Shown here: positions 46,335 to 58,879 of the stretch, piece by piece | Position numbering within the stretch: the stretch's first letter is position 1 | Layout of the letters: each line of letters opens with the position of its first letter | From: Hofstenia miamia | Taxonomy: Eukaryota; Xenacoelomorpha; Acoela | Assembly (NCBI GenBank): GCA_004352715.1 | Contig: SCFE01000014.1 | Coordinates: 2,312,907 to 2,376,906, forward strand | Direction of reading: 5' to 3' | DNA length: 64,000 bases | Translations under genes and position numbers: made by a program | Notes under the pieces: generated by a model | Database searches by the model: none | The model's input: the letters and a program-made list of their open reading frames with translations, nothing else | What the model was told of the DNA's origin: nothing

Positions 46335-49085
46335 TTTTTAGTTAATTTGTAGTGCTTAGCTTTTGTACCATTGTGTAATGCAATAAATTGTTTTTGACTA
46401 ATTATTAAGAGCGTATTTTAATCAAACCACCTCTATGTACACTTTATTTCTAATAGGAAATTGCTTGTGAATTTGTACTAAGGATCTTAACTGATTGGAC
46501 AACATCTCTCCTGCATTTTCTAAGTAATATTTGAGCAAATTTGAATTATAAAATAAGGTAAAAATATTCATGTTTTAAATTCATTGATAAATGTTCCGTA
46601 AATTGTTGTCTCAATAATGCACTTTATATTTATGCTATTGTTGATCTACTCCTGAAATAATTTTTTCAATCTGACTATACTTGAATTACTTTACAATTTT
46701 GTCTTCTTCAACACTGTAAAGATATTACTATTCTTAGCTTTTGCAAGAAATTTCAATAAAGAAACAAATGAATATGCATATTGGTTGAAAATGCAATTTG
46801 TTAAAATTACAAAAATATTTGGATTTGCACTATGAAATTGGCGGGATTGCAATCGTTATCTAGAAAGCCAATTACCTCAGAAAATCCTTTCAGAAAATCT
46901 TTTTTGAGTTAAATCAATGGGCTTAGTAGCATGGCATACATGAAAATTTATGTTGCAATATTCTGTTACCAACAATGTATTTTGATAGAAGCTAAACTTT
47001 TTCTTGGATTTTTTATATTTAAAAATTTAATTCTGAAATGAAAATTTAATGATGTTGGCATTGCCATTTTAGACTACAAATCCTGGATTGAAGAAAGCCT
47101 GCATTAAACAAGACTTTTGGAAATTATACCATGATATTTGGTATCATTATGTTTTAACTTTAAATTGTCTGTCCATTAAAAAAATAAGCATTTTTTCACA
47201 CGCTTAAGCAATGTTCAGGAAGCCTGTTATGAAGTTTAGAAATCGTGAGATATTGAAACATCTATTGGCCTCTCTGTTCCTAACATTAAAAAGGAGACAC
47301 TTCTTTATCTTATGGTGGTGGCCTTACATTTTGTTTGTAGGTTACAAACGCTTAATTTTTTTAAAGAATCCTTCAAAATTCCTAAGCAGTTCGAGGTTAA
47401 TTTCAAATAAACTAGTTTTATATGAATAAAAACACTGGATTCGACTGCACAAAGTCAATGTTTCTAAAAATAATTATAAAAAACAGAAATTAATATTTAA
47501 ATCCAGAATTAGAAACAAATAGGCCTATAGAATGGTTTATCCCAAAAATTAACTTAACATTCTAATGAGAAAATATCAACAACCACCGCCAGTGATTCCC
47601 TAATTTGGAAATTCAAATGGCCTTTCATTTATAATTCAACTAAGCAGAATTGTTTTTCGATTTACTCCTAAACAAAGAATTGCAAACTTAATTCCAATTT
47701 AATTAAAATTGGTAACAAACTTGAACGTAAATTAGATTTCACAGCATTTATGAAATATATAATTTTTTAAATTTCCCAAGAGAGCAGTGGCTAATACGCA
47801 AGTAGAGTTTGAGTTGATATTAACATAGACTTTTCAATTCCTGAATTTAATTAAACTGATAGTTTCAATCTATAGGTGTTTGTATTAAGTTCGCTAAATT
47901 GGATAAGTGTATTGACTGGGCTCATTCAAACTATGAAATAGCAAACTAAGAGGCATTATAGACGTTTCGAATTGAAAGTTTAACCAAATGAAATGGCTTA
48001 TTAAAATTTTCTTACACATATTTCTAGTTCACATTGATCTATAGGGAATTGAATTGGAATGACAACTTCGATTTCTAAAACATCCATGAAATGCATGTAT
48101 TTTTGGTCTTACTTTAATTGCTACTGGATCGGTTTATTTGCTAGTAAGCATTCTTCTTCTAAATACACCACATATTCTCAATAATGCAACATGAAATGAG
48201 AACTTGTCAATTATACATCCGATATAACATTCAAATTTGTTATTTTTAACACACGTCTGTAATATTACCAATTATATAATTGACATCATTCAAAACCTGT
48301 GTGGCATGTACTAATTTAAATTTATATTAGGTTTTCTTTAATTGCTTGCCCTAATTTTGTAACTGTGTTTTCGTTTTCTAGATAAAGTGCGGTAAAAGGA
48401 AAGCAAATCATTAAAGATAATTAGTTGCTTTTTCAAAGAAAAGGAAACTTTTTTAATCAATAGCAACCTTTGTAAATTTTACTTGGCTAAGCAATTAACA
48501 TTCTATTTTTAGCTGCAGGTTCAATTTTTAACATAATACTGCAAACTTTAGAATCCTTTGTTTTGAAATCATGTGCCATAATTTTAGCTTTTATTTACAT
48601 AAGTGTACAATCATTTCCCTATAAAAATATATTACACCTACAGAAATATAATTCTACATTTTGACTAAATTAGGCTATTTCAATCAAAATTATTAAAATA
48701 TTAAAGCCAAAAGATTCACAGCGCCCAGTATTTTGTTTAGCTTTGTTTTAAAGTTAATGCGGTGCTAAAAAAAGATGTGAGTTTATACTAAATCCACGGA
48801 ATATTTGTCTTGAAGATTTGCACTTTCCCAGTATTTCTGTATTTTTACATTCTCAGTTTACAATATATTCTTATATTAGAGTTTGGTTTTCAGTATTTTA
48901 AATTATTCCAGTATTTGAGAAGTGCGTACTTTGTAAATACAGTGGTGATTGGATTAACAAATGTTGCATTTTATCACTATTTTATTAATAGTATCAACGT
49001 TAAATATCGTGCAATTACAACAGCATATTTGTATGTCAATATCACAAAGAAGGTACGTCTACTAACTATATATATATATATATAT
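46335..49085. other. AT-rich stretch, no gene recognised
   Basis: Around 47280-47400 is a partial match to the ~550-bp dispersed repeat (aaaaaggagacactt, tcttatggtgg). No gene found. Confidence 0.35.
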
Positions 49086-49163
49086 NNNNNNNNNNNNNNN
49101 NNNNNNNNNNNNNNNNNNNNNNNNNNNNNNNNNNNNNNNNNNNNNNNNNNNNNNNNNNNNNNN
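49086..49163. other. Assembly gap (78 N) inside a (TA)n tract
   Basis: N run with alternating A/T on both sides, 49066-49085 and 49164-49264. Confidence 0.99.
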
Positions 49164-49197
<34 letters not shown>

Positions 49198-49225
49198 TAT
49201 ACTTATACATACATATATACATATA

Positions 49226-49267
<42 letters not shown>

Positions 49268-49594
49268 TATCTTAATAGTGTATATAAAATATAATTGCAA
49301 AGCATATTTTCTGCTAATTTTATTTTGTCAAGTTTACAATACACTAACAATATATTTTATCAGTAAATAATTGGAGAGAAATGCACATGGTTAATGTGTT
49401 ACTTAATCTGCTTTTGATCAAATATAAATCCAGATATAATATTTTTAAGAAAAATGCCTAATATGAAAATACCATTACTCACGATTATATCTGGTGTTGA
49501 CAACCAGATCAAAGAAGTAATTAAGAATTTTTCTTAAATTTTTTGTGTAAACATACAACAATCTACTGGAGTGATTTTAATAGTTATTTTAGAA

Positions 49595-49862
49595 ATGAAT
49601 CGCTCAAGTGTCAATCCATATGCCAACATGTTTTATGGCCAGTTGGAGTGTAGTATGGCAAGTTATTTGATATTAATAATGGCAATAACAGGATCACTCG
49701 CCAATTTTATTGTGGTATTTGTGTATGGTCATAAGAAAAACAAGTTCTCATCCGACTGGTTCATTATGGCGCTTGCCCTGATTGATTGCTTAGCATGCTT
49801 TATTCTTATACCATTTGATTATATTACCTTCTGGAATGCAGATTGTGGAGAAGAATCACTAA
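49595..49862 (+). CDS. Class A GPCR first coding exon, copy A: N-terminus, TM1, TM2
   Basis: The ATG at 49595 opens MNRSSVNPYANMFYG, a short extracellular N-terminus with one N-x-S site. TM1 (about residues 22-44) contains GSLANFIV, where the Asn is the conserved 1.50 residue. TM2 (about 54-77) contains ALALIDCLACFILIPFD, where Asp64 is the conserved 2.50 residue. Cys84 follows in the first extracellular loop. A strong donor, ctaa|gtaagt, ends the exon at 49862 in phase 1. That phase is the one needed by the TM3-TM4 exon at 56739. An earlier in-frame GTG at 49571 is not needed. An identical second copy lies at 57570-57837. Confidence 0.85.
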
Positions 49863-50864
49863 GTAAGTTCTTGTAAATGCAGAAATAATTTTAGCATCAT
49901 ATTGGTTATATATATATATATATATATATATTTGAATATTCACTTATAGAAATACATATTAAGTTGAAAAATATATGTATTGTAGTACTAATCCAAACTT
50001 CCTATGACATAACGTATAGGTCAAAAACTGCAATAAATTATCTATTTTGATCAACAAAGACGTGAAGTAGGAGAATTAAAAACTTCAATTTCAAAAAATT
50101 TCATTAAAAATATATTTCATTTATTGCCACTTGCAAGACTTTACATGCAACATTGATTTTATGTTAACATAGTTAATAGTTCTCTAAAGTTACTAGCAAG
50201 ATATTTAAAATTCAATGATATTATAAGGTATGAACGAACTAAGTATTTCAAGAACGTTTCTTTCGTACATTGATACAAACTATATCAATCGAAACAAAAT
50301 TTTCTAAAGGCAAGGATAATTTTACACAAAATACTATTCCAAGAATTTCAGCTTCATTGTCATTAAGAAACACTGCAAACTATCAATTCTTATTTAAAAT
50401 TTAGATCAAGAAGTATTTTTGCTATTACTTAATTATCTTTTTCAATCTTTTTGAACATCAAGATCCAAGCAAAATAATTTAATATTTCTGATAAAATTTT
50501 ACAATGTATATATATATATATATATATATATACATTTATTTATTAATATCCCATTGATTTTCAACTAATTTGAACTGATTTAAGCTTCAACTTACAATAT
50601 TGTAATAATACCCCCTCACCAACGGCAATGAGGTAATCTATAGAACCTCATGTTGAATTACAAGGAGCTTTGATTGTAGATTCATCGAAGTTTGTTTGTC
50701 CATATACTGTATTTTTAGTGAATTTTGGAATAGCTGCAAGAATTTTTTTTCGTTGCAAATCCCGCAGTGCGCTTTTCAAGTATTATTCTGCATATCTTAA
50801 AAATGGACTAAAATTATGCACATTTTTGCACAACTTATGCATCATAGAAAATATGCATATCCAA

Positions 50865-50866
<2 letters not shown>

Positions 50867-50904
<38 letters not shown>

Positions 50905-50912
50905 TCATTCTT
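50867..50912. repeat. (ATT)n, probable LINE tail
   Basis: Read on the minus strand this is (TAA)n directly after gaaagaatgaa at the end of the LINE fragment at 50905-51480, as expected for the simple-repeat tail of some non-LTR elements. Confidence 0.8.
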
Positions 50913-51480
50913 TCACACAGGTTTGAATTGGTAGGACTCTCAGCTCAGGGAACTGTTTCTAACTGTGCTGCCTTCAGCACTGCTGGCCATCGCCACTTTG
51001 GTTTTTCTAACTTCTCCATGTAGCTTTAATGCTTCTTGCCTACTTCTTCTAGGACTACTTCAATTTTCTTCAGCTTTGACAACATTTCTATTTCCTTTGC
51101 AAACTCCCTGTACTTGTCCGCCTTATCTTTCTCTTTGCTTTCTACGTTTCTTTCATTTGGTTCCTCTATGTCTATCACTGATTCCATTCTTTCCTCTGTC
51201 TGCAACGACTAGGTATGTTTGCTTATGTGTTTTTATCACCTTGCTAGGCAGTATGTTAAAATACCGCATTATCTTAACCTTCTCATTCTCTATGAATCCC
51301 TGTGGATTTTGCCCTTGTCACTTGTCTCCAGCGTCTAACCAATGCTGCCTACTCAAGCTCTAATGTACCGTACGTCCCAATCTGTCATGCCTGAACGTAC
51401 ACTCATTCTGTGCCGACATCTCCCACCCTGCTATTGATCATTTTCTGTTTTAAAATTTTTTCCTACATAGCCTACGTGCA
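50905..51480 (-). pseudogene. LINE C-terminal fragment with (TAA)n tail, copy A
   Basis: On the minus strand ENEKVKIMRYFNILPSKVI (about 51220-51295) and TYLVVADRGK (about 51180-51210) correspond to the late part of a LINE polyprotein (E-N-x-x-x-K-I-L-W-D-F-x-I-x-T-D-x-V-I ... P-D-x-V-V-x-D). Next are KADKYREFAKEIEMLSKL (about 51060-51130) and a final AVLKAAQLETVP (about 50945-50990), like the terminal L-Q-K-x-x-x-L-G-T block. Stops and frameshifts occur. The fragment is GC-richer than its surroundings. It ends in the (TAA)n at 50867-50912. The same fragment recurs in the duplication at 58880-59286, and a related one lies on the plus strand at 54560-55310. Confidence 0.75.
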
Positions 51481-51489
51481 TTAGTTAAT

Positions 51490-54400
51490 TACCTCAGCTC
51501 TGTTTATGTGCTTCATTCTCCAATTTTTTATGACTACTTGCTCTTGTGCTGCTATTATTATTATTTTTTTTATTAATAATTTTTTTAATATTAATATTTT
51601 TATTAGTATAATTATAATTTCTAGTTTACGCGTTCACGGAAATGTCTATATATTATATAGAAATGATCTTGTATGCAAATATATAAACAAGAGTAAACAA
51701 GTTTGGTACTACATTCCTTTAGAACAGATATCTATATTCAAATCGAGAGCAAACTCTGTCTGATTTACTCTAACCAAATGAACAGCGCAAAACACAATAA
51801 AACTGCAACAATGAGTAAATCCGTACATGGAAGCCATGTCTTATAATAAACAACCGTATATTTGATATAGTGACCAACTATAACAGTAATATCGCATTGG
51901 GAAAATTCGACTTCATTCAATATTTTAGCAGTATTCATAGTGATAACGATATTGACGTTTCTTGAAAAGCACCTTATATTTTTGGATGTTTCCTTCATTG
52001 GATTCTCCCCTTCAAAAGTACAAAGGGCAAACATAAAGCGTTTGTTTACACAAAATTATACCTAAATATTCCCTGCAAAAAAGTTAATTATTTGGAGGGA
52101 ATTTGGTTCTTTCTTTAAGACTTTTAAACAATTTTGGATATGAAAGCTCTGTCATTAAAAGAACTGTGATCGGCTTGCTCAGGCAATGAAAATTTTTTAA
52201 TTACCAAGCCCCACATTTTTATTGGTTGAAATAAATTAATATCTAAAAAATATAAGTAGTCATTGATATAAACTTTCCGACGTGCTAAAATTAAGCATTT
52301 AGCTAGTTTTAAATTGTCATATTTGCAGAATTGAATTTTTTAGTGAGAATGTTCCAATCAATATCTGTGAATCAAATTGATTTTTTCTTTTCTCATGGTA
52401 CTTATGGTCTTATAAGAAATTCAGCTATTAAATAACAAAAATCTGTATAATGCCATTGTTATTCAAGTGTTTCCTACTTCTCTAGTCTACAAAAGTTTTT
52501 CTATATTTTCAGACTACTAAAAACTCGTATTCGAGAGGTTCTGTATTTGATAGTTCTTACTATGAGCTTCATACTTTTCAGATTACAAGTAAATTTTACC
52601 TCACAAGTCATTAACGAACGAAATCTAGTGAAATCAGCAATGTACAACTTAGTAGGAATTGTTAATATTTCCAGCAGCTTTTCCACAATTAAATTAATAG
52701 AAACCAATTAATTTTGCTGTCTAAGCGGAGAGTGAAATTAAAGTTAAAAATTAATTAGCTCTTCTGGCTCCCTAAAGACTAAATCAATACATTTGGGGGA
52801 ATGAATGCACATTTAAAAATGGAAAACTTATCAATATCAAACTTAAGCTATAGCGAAAAAATAAATTTGTGGTGAATTTATTATCATGGATTTTGACTGT
52901 ATGCCTTATTCACTAAATCTTCAAAAAATTACTGGGTTGCAATAAAATAAATACTAGAAATTTAAGGTTGATATTTATTTAAAAGGAGTTAATAAGTGAA
53001 ATTCTGGTTAATATTTGCAAATTTTCTATTTATTTCGTTAATTTCAAAGATGGTTTTTTATTCTAAATGGATATGCTTACAAAATATATGTATATTTTTT
53101 CAACAATTATAGGTTTAACTGCAATGCAGTGTGTCTATATATGCAAAAAAAAATTTCCAATCTTCATCGATCAAAAAAAACAGAGCATCTAGTATTGATT
53201 GTAATAAAGCATGAGAAATTTTCAAGTGGAATTTTATAAACAAATAGTGAGAATCCTGTTGCGAGACTTTTGCTATTAAAGTTCAAATTGTCTGAGGAAA
53301 CAGTACATCATCTTCATCTAATAGCAGGTTGTGAAACATTTGCACAGAATGTGTAGGTAGAATGGGTTAGAAGCAGCAAACTCCATTTTTGGTCCCAATA
53401 CAGTATTGGTCCGGGCTCGTGTTTGATTTTTCAGTCTCGGGATTGGTCGCGCACATCTACTTCTGGTCTTGTACTAAGATTAAATTTGTGAAAATTATAC
53501 GCATCTGTATAGGAATCAAGCAAGTTGAATACAGAATGGATATATAATCTACTGGTATCTATTTGAGTATAGTAAATGTACCATTATGATATAATATTAA
53601 ATAATAGTAAATATTAACCAAATTGATCCCGGTCCTGTCCTGTGGTTTGTTTGTGGCCCATTCCAGATCATGATGAACGCTAGCAAGCAGCATGAGTATA
53701 AACCACACGGAGCTATAAGGGGGGATCAAGATACCAGTGCTTTTCAAAGTGGAAGAGCTAAGACAAAGTGACCATAGGGAGCTAGACATAATAAAGTTTA
53801 CTATCTGGTTTTTAATGATATCTTTATTTCTATTCCATTCTTTCAAAATCAGAAATATAATCAATAAAATCCCCAATATATTTGAATTTAATTATTAATA
53901 CAATATATATAGAAAGCAACGTCAGTGGTGCAAACCCCTTGAAATTTCGGCTATATGGTCAAAATGTTTTTTGGGGTTTCTTTTTGTAAAAGAGAAATAT
54001 TGTACATATCATGAGATCTTTGGAAAATGCTTTGGCTTTGCTTAGACGACTAAAATGGTTTACTCACAAACATTTCTTCTCAGTAACTTTGATTGCCCAA
54101 CTTACTGATAACAAGCCTAAATTTTTTGTAAATTGCAAAGACCACGAGAATAGCAGGAAGCCGAACCAATGTCATAATGTAATAATATGTATGCTTTTCT
54201 CTTGAAGCTTTGTAGTTGGCACGCTTGTCATTTTTCCTACACCCTTTTTCAAGGGTGGATTTTAATTCTGAATTAAAAATTTTGGTAACCCCTTAATATT
54301 TCGATTCTAACTTAATTTTCTGCATTAGAAATAGATTGAATCTTTTAAATTCTAGTTTGTCGGTTTCCAGTGTCGTAGTAGGATTTTTATCATGTACGAA

Positions 54401-54540
54401 AGCAGATCTGTCTTTACTCCAATGACTGCTAAGGCTTAAAGAGTCACAATGAAAACCGTTGTGATAGAAACTAAAAATGTTCATGAAAAAACCTGCTATG
54501 CAGTTTTGCAACCTACCTATCGCACTGAACAAATATGCAA
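51490..54540. other. AT-rich stretch, possible receptor intron
   Basis: No coding domain recognised. 53380-53480 and 53620-53680 hold ggtcc/gggctcg-rich words resembling the ends seen at 12.3-12.7 kb, perhaps another small hAT-type element. If the receptor exons at 49595 and 56739 belong together this is intronic. Confidence 0.35.
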
Positions 54541-54559
54541 TTGGTTAAAATTGCCGTTC

Positions 54560-55310
54560 ATTCCAGGCGCCCCTTGGTGTCTCCACTGCAAGAAATTGTA
54601 GAACAGAGTTGAAACCGTGGCACATTGCGTGACCTGTTGACCGGCGATCCGGTTTGTCGACTGACATGTGGACCCAAACTAATCCGATTATTTTTGAAAT
54701 ACTCCGACATGGGTTGACCTGTTAGCAATTGTTTGAACAATGTGAAATTTAAGTCAATTTTTAGGGTTAGGTCAGCTAGACAGAAAAATTTGAATTGCAC
54801 CTTCGCCTTTTGGCTCTAGGTTATAATCTAAATTTCATAAATCCAAGAATTAAATAATATTGTCACATAAAATTTGACCGTCAGCACTGCTGACACATTT
54901 AAGCCACTTGCTATGAACCGGTGACCTTGTTGATCGAGCCAATCAGTTGAGCCAGCGACCCTGTTCCAACTCTTTTGTGGGATATCAACATACAAACAAT
55001 TAAAGTGTTTGAGCCACAGAGGACAGACATATTAGTGGTAGATAAAGAAACAAGATAGGAAGCATTGGTAAAAGTATAAGGAATCATGAGAACATAATAC
55101 AGAAAGGAAGGAGACGAATAAAACTGGCAAACATAGGATGTTAGGAGAGGTAATTCAGAAAGTTGTAGTAACCAAGAAGCAAAAGTGGTAGTTGTAGCAG
55201 TTAAGATAACCAAAAGAGAGAAGGTTGAACAGAAGGCAACTTTATTAAATACAACTAAACTACAAACGAAAGCTCTCAAACTCCCCGGAAACTGGGTTTT
55301 GCCGGTCAGA
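54560..55310 (+). pseudogene. LINE C-terminal fragment, plus strand
   Basis: A block reading RVETVAHCVTC (about 54606-54640) fits the Cys/His finger near the end of a LINE polyprotein (C-x-x-C ... E-T-x-x-H). LLWDINIQTIKVF followed by RTDILVVDKETR (54966-55056) is a clear match to the L-W-D-F-x-I-x-T-D ... P-D-x-V-V-x-D-K-E block. KVVVVAVKI (about 55184-55212) and TTKLQTKAL (about 55250-55278) follow in the right order. Stops occur between blocks. It belongs to the same kind of element as 50905-51480 but in opposite orientation and a different, more complete copy. Confidence 0.75.
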
Positions 55311-55319
55311 TTGTGACAG

Positions 55320-56738
55320 CGATGTTTTAAGTTTAAAAAGAAAAGACATTAACGATGAATTTAATTATAATTTTACATTCACATGATATTGAGATAATTA
55401 TATTCTAAGTTTCCTAAAAAGCTTTAAACCTGACAAGCGTAAATTATATTTATTAGAAATTGATAACTTTTCACAAAAGAAGTCTGCTAGGTATTAATTT
55501 CTATATTTGTTTAACCGTAAATTCGTTCAAAAAAATATAGTAGAAACTAGAAGTGGCAATGATTTGTATTTTCTTTGAAGTGTGGTAATAATTCTTTGTC
55601 AAAATATGCGTCATATAATATATGTATGTCATTATGCGTCTATAAATATATTTATTTATTTACAAAATAATACTTTGTAAAATGTTCTATTATTGTATAC
55701 CTCTTGCTAATAAGTCAACCAGTAGCAAGGCATTACATATGTAATCATTTCTAAATTCCCATCATAAATAATATTGTTCTAGTCCTTCTTTTTGCATATA
55801 TTGGGTATACACTATTGTTCAAGCATGTTCGACAACATGCTTTAAACAAGGAAAACAACAACTAATATAGCATTCATATCATATCAATAAAAATTAATGT
55901 GAAATTATATTTACTTTTGATTGAATTAAGGTGCTGTTTTAACTGTTTGAATTTTTTCAGGATTGCACATGGAGTGGAAATTTCCATTCCGTTTCATTTC
56001 CAAATTGTGCTAATGTAAATGGAAGTAGTCTCATGGAATGGAGATTTATGGAAATAATAATTTGCAAATATAAACATACTAAATCCTGGGAAACTGCTTA
56101 GTTTGTGTCATCTGCACTTAACGGTTGTAGATTAGAAATTACATTTGCGAAACTACTAGTCCACCACAAATGATCGTACTGGTTATAATGCGAAATTGTA
56201 GTTCTTAAACGAATCGACCTGATTTTGAGCAAGACTTCACCTGAAATTTACTGAAGCAATTAGTGGCCCGCATTCATAACTACGCTCAGGTTTACCAGCT
56301 TTTTTAGTTGTTTTAAAAAAGTTCGTAATAATCATCGTAATACATGCTTAAAATTATAATTATGAAAAAAGATAGTTAAATGCCCGGCCTCTAAAAATGC
56401 AAACCATTGTTCTAGAAATGAACTTGAAATGGGTATGATATTCATCAGATTATAACTAACCCCTGATTAACATTGTACCAGAATTATAGAGCTCTAACAT
56501 TTTCCACAATGTCTGAACAGAGTTGGAAATTTAGTTCACATTAGAGACGATTTAGCAACCACTGATTCTGAGAGTTATGGAAATATGTGCAAATAATTTT
56601 AAAATACATACGGAAATGGAAGTAAGTCATGTTTCCATATTCAGTCCTGCATTTTTTGTGTGCAAAGAATATTTTGAATTATTCGCTTTAGTTATACTTT
56701 GATGGAATTGATATTCATGAGGTAAGTCGCATATTTAG
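55320..56738. other. AT-rich stretch before the TM3-TM4 exon
   Basis: No gene recognised. 55960-56050 and 56580-56640 contain repeated ggaaat and tccat words on both strands, possibly another small element. Confidence 0.3.
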
Positions 56739-56958
56739 TTGGTGTGGCGATTACTTGCTATTTCGAGTTGTGTTCTATTCAAGGCCTTCTCAACATTGCG
56801 GTCGACCGATATTCATGTATTTGCAGGCCTCATCAAGGCTTACTGAAGCCCTTAGCAGTAAAAGTGATGATTGCCTTCTCATTCATTGTCGGCTTACCAT
56901 CATTCCCTATGATCTTGATGTACAGCATGGATGAAACAAGTGGGGTTATATTTGTATG
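56739..56958 (+). CDS. Class A GPCR exon: TM3, DRY motif and TM4
   Basis: Acceptor atatttag (AG at 56737-56738) and donor g|gtaagc at 56959 frame an exon that takes one base from the previous exon (phase 1) and leaves two (phase 2). Joined to 49595-49862 it reads through as ...EESL-I-GVAITCYF. TM3 ends in LLNIAVDRYSCICRPH, a canonical D-R-Y motif at the start of loop 2. TM4 is about LAVKVMIAFSFIVGLPSFPMIL without the usual Trp. It ends DETSGVIFVW, which with the 31400 exon would continue as a hydrophobic TM5, giving a very short second extracellular loop unless an exon is missing. No TM5-TM7 exon follows before exon copy B. Confidence 0.82.
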
Positions 56959-57144
56959 GTAAGCAGGAATTTTTCACATATAATAAGGAAAAAGTTAGTG
57001 TTTCATTTGACTTTTCATTCAACATACAGAGAATATCTTTAAGAATTTTAAGTTACAAAACGTGTTTAATAACATTAAAGTATGATAATCGCTGTGAAAT
57101 GATCAATCTTTAATTAGTATAAAATTTATTTTCTAGTATTTTAA

Positions 57145-57150
<6 letters not shown>

Positions 57151-57240
<90 letters not shown>
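57151..57240. repeat. (TA)n microsatellite, left border of duplication B
   Basis: Alternating A/T with a few CA and GT interruptions; the left border of copy A lies in a matching tract. Confidence 0.95.
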
Positions 57241-58839
57241 GATATCTTAATAGTATATATAAAATATAATTGCAAAACATATTTTCTACTAATTTTATTT
57301 TGTCAATTTTACAATACACTAACAATATATTTTATCAGTAAATAATTGGAGAGAAATGCACATGGTTAATGTGTTACTTAATCTGCTTTTGATCAAATAT
57401 AAATCCAGATATAATATTTTTAAGAAAAATTCCTAATATGAAAATACCATTACTCACGATTATCTCTGGTGTTGACAACCAGATCAAAAAAGTAATTAAG
57501 AATTTTTCTTAAATTTTTTGTGTAAACATACAACAATCTACTGGAGTGATTTTAATAGTTATTTTAGAAATGAATCGCTCAAGTGTCAATCCATATGCCA
57601 ACATGTTTTATGGCCAGTTGGAGTGTAGTATGGCAAGTTATTTGATATTAATAATGGCAATAACAGGATCACTCGCCAATTTTATTGTGGTATTTGTGTA
57701 TGGTCATAAGAAAAACAAGTTCTCATCCGACTGGTTCATTATGGCGCTTGCCCTGATTGATTGCTTAGCATGCTTTATTCTTATACCATTTGATTATATT
57801 ACCTTCTGGAATGCAGATTGTGGAGAAGAATCACTAAGTAAGTTCTTGTAAATGCAGAAATAATTTTAGCATCATATTGGTTATATATATATATATATAT
57901 ATATATTTGAATATTCACTTATAGAAATACATATTAAGTTGAAAAATATATGTATTGTAGTACTAATCCAAACTTCCTATGACATAACGTATAGGTCAAA
58001 AACTGCAATAAATTATCTATTTTGATCAACAAAGACGTGAAGTAGGAGAATTAAAAACTTCAATTTCAAAAAATTTCATTAAAAATATATTTCATTTATT
58101 GCCACTTGCAAGACTTTACATGCAACATTGATTTTATGTTAACATAGTTAATAGTTCTCTAAAGTTACTAGCAAGATATTTAAAATTCAATGATATTATA
58201 AGGTATGAACGAACTAAGTATTTCAAGAACGTTTCTTTCGTACATTGATACAAACTATATCAATCGAAACAAAATTTTCTAAAGGCAAGGATAATTTTAC
58301 ACAAAATACTATTCCAAGAATTTCAGCTTCATTGTCATTAAGAAACACTGCAAACTATCAATTCTTATTTAAAATTTAGATCAAGAAGTATTTTTGCTAT
58401 TACTTAATTATCTTTTTCAATCTTTTTGAACATCAAGATCCAAGCAAAATAATTTAATATTTCTGATAAAATTTTACAATGTATATATATATATATATAT
58501 ATATATACATTTATTTATTAATATCCCATTGATTTTCAACTAATTTGAACTGATTTAAGCTTCAACTTACAATATTGTAATAATACCCCCTCACCAACGG
58601 CAATGAGGTAATCTATAGAACCTCATGTTGAATTACAAGGAGCTTTGATTGTAGATTCATCGAAGTTTGTTTGTCCATATACTGTATTTTTAGTGAATTT
58701 TGGAATAGCTGCAAGAATTTTTTTTCGTTGCAAATCCCGCAGTGCGCTTTTCAAGTATTATTCTGCATATCTTAAAAATGGACTAAAATTATGCACATTT
58801 TTGCACAACTTATGCATCATAGAAAATATGCATATCCAA

Positions 58840-58879
<40 letters not shown>

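Larger units (their letters stand above)
49260..51300 (+). repeat. ~2-kb duplication, copy A
   Basis: Matches 57236-59274 in the same orientation. Between about 49520 and 51010 I saw no difference, including the lengths of two (TA)n tracts and one (ATT)n. Outside that core differences appear: several in the first 250 bp (gcaaagc/gcaaaac, aaatgcc/aaattcc, atatctgg/atctctgg), and many with small indels after 51015. The left breakpoint lies in a (TA)n. Confidence 0.9.

Noticed and set aside
48943-49052. Possible 110-bp exon with acceptor tacag and donor aag|gtacgt, just before exon copy A
   Set aside because: Splice-site-like ends are good, but the length (110) cannot fill the phase-2 to phase-2 slot between TM4 and TM5, and the translation shows no receptor motif.
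48810-49370. Long frames of alternating Tyr/Ile
   Set aside because: Translations of (TA)n microsatellites, not proteins; the same applies at 19816, 32658, 36702 and 57110.
49571-49594. Earlier GTG start for the TM1-2 exon
   Set aside because: An ATG 24 bp downstream starts a normal short receptor N-terminus; GTG starts are not expected in animal nuclear genes.
50965-51363. Plus-strand 132-codon frame rich in Leu/Phe/Ser
   Set aside because: It is the reverse strand of a Lys/Glu-rich LINE fragment, whose minus-strand reading gives recognisable motifs. The same holds for 58940-59280.
54911-55279. Minus-strand 122-codon hydrophobic frame
   Set aside because: Shadow of the plus-strand LINE fragment that carries LLWDINIQT and LVVDKE.
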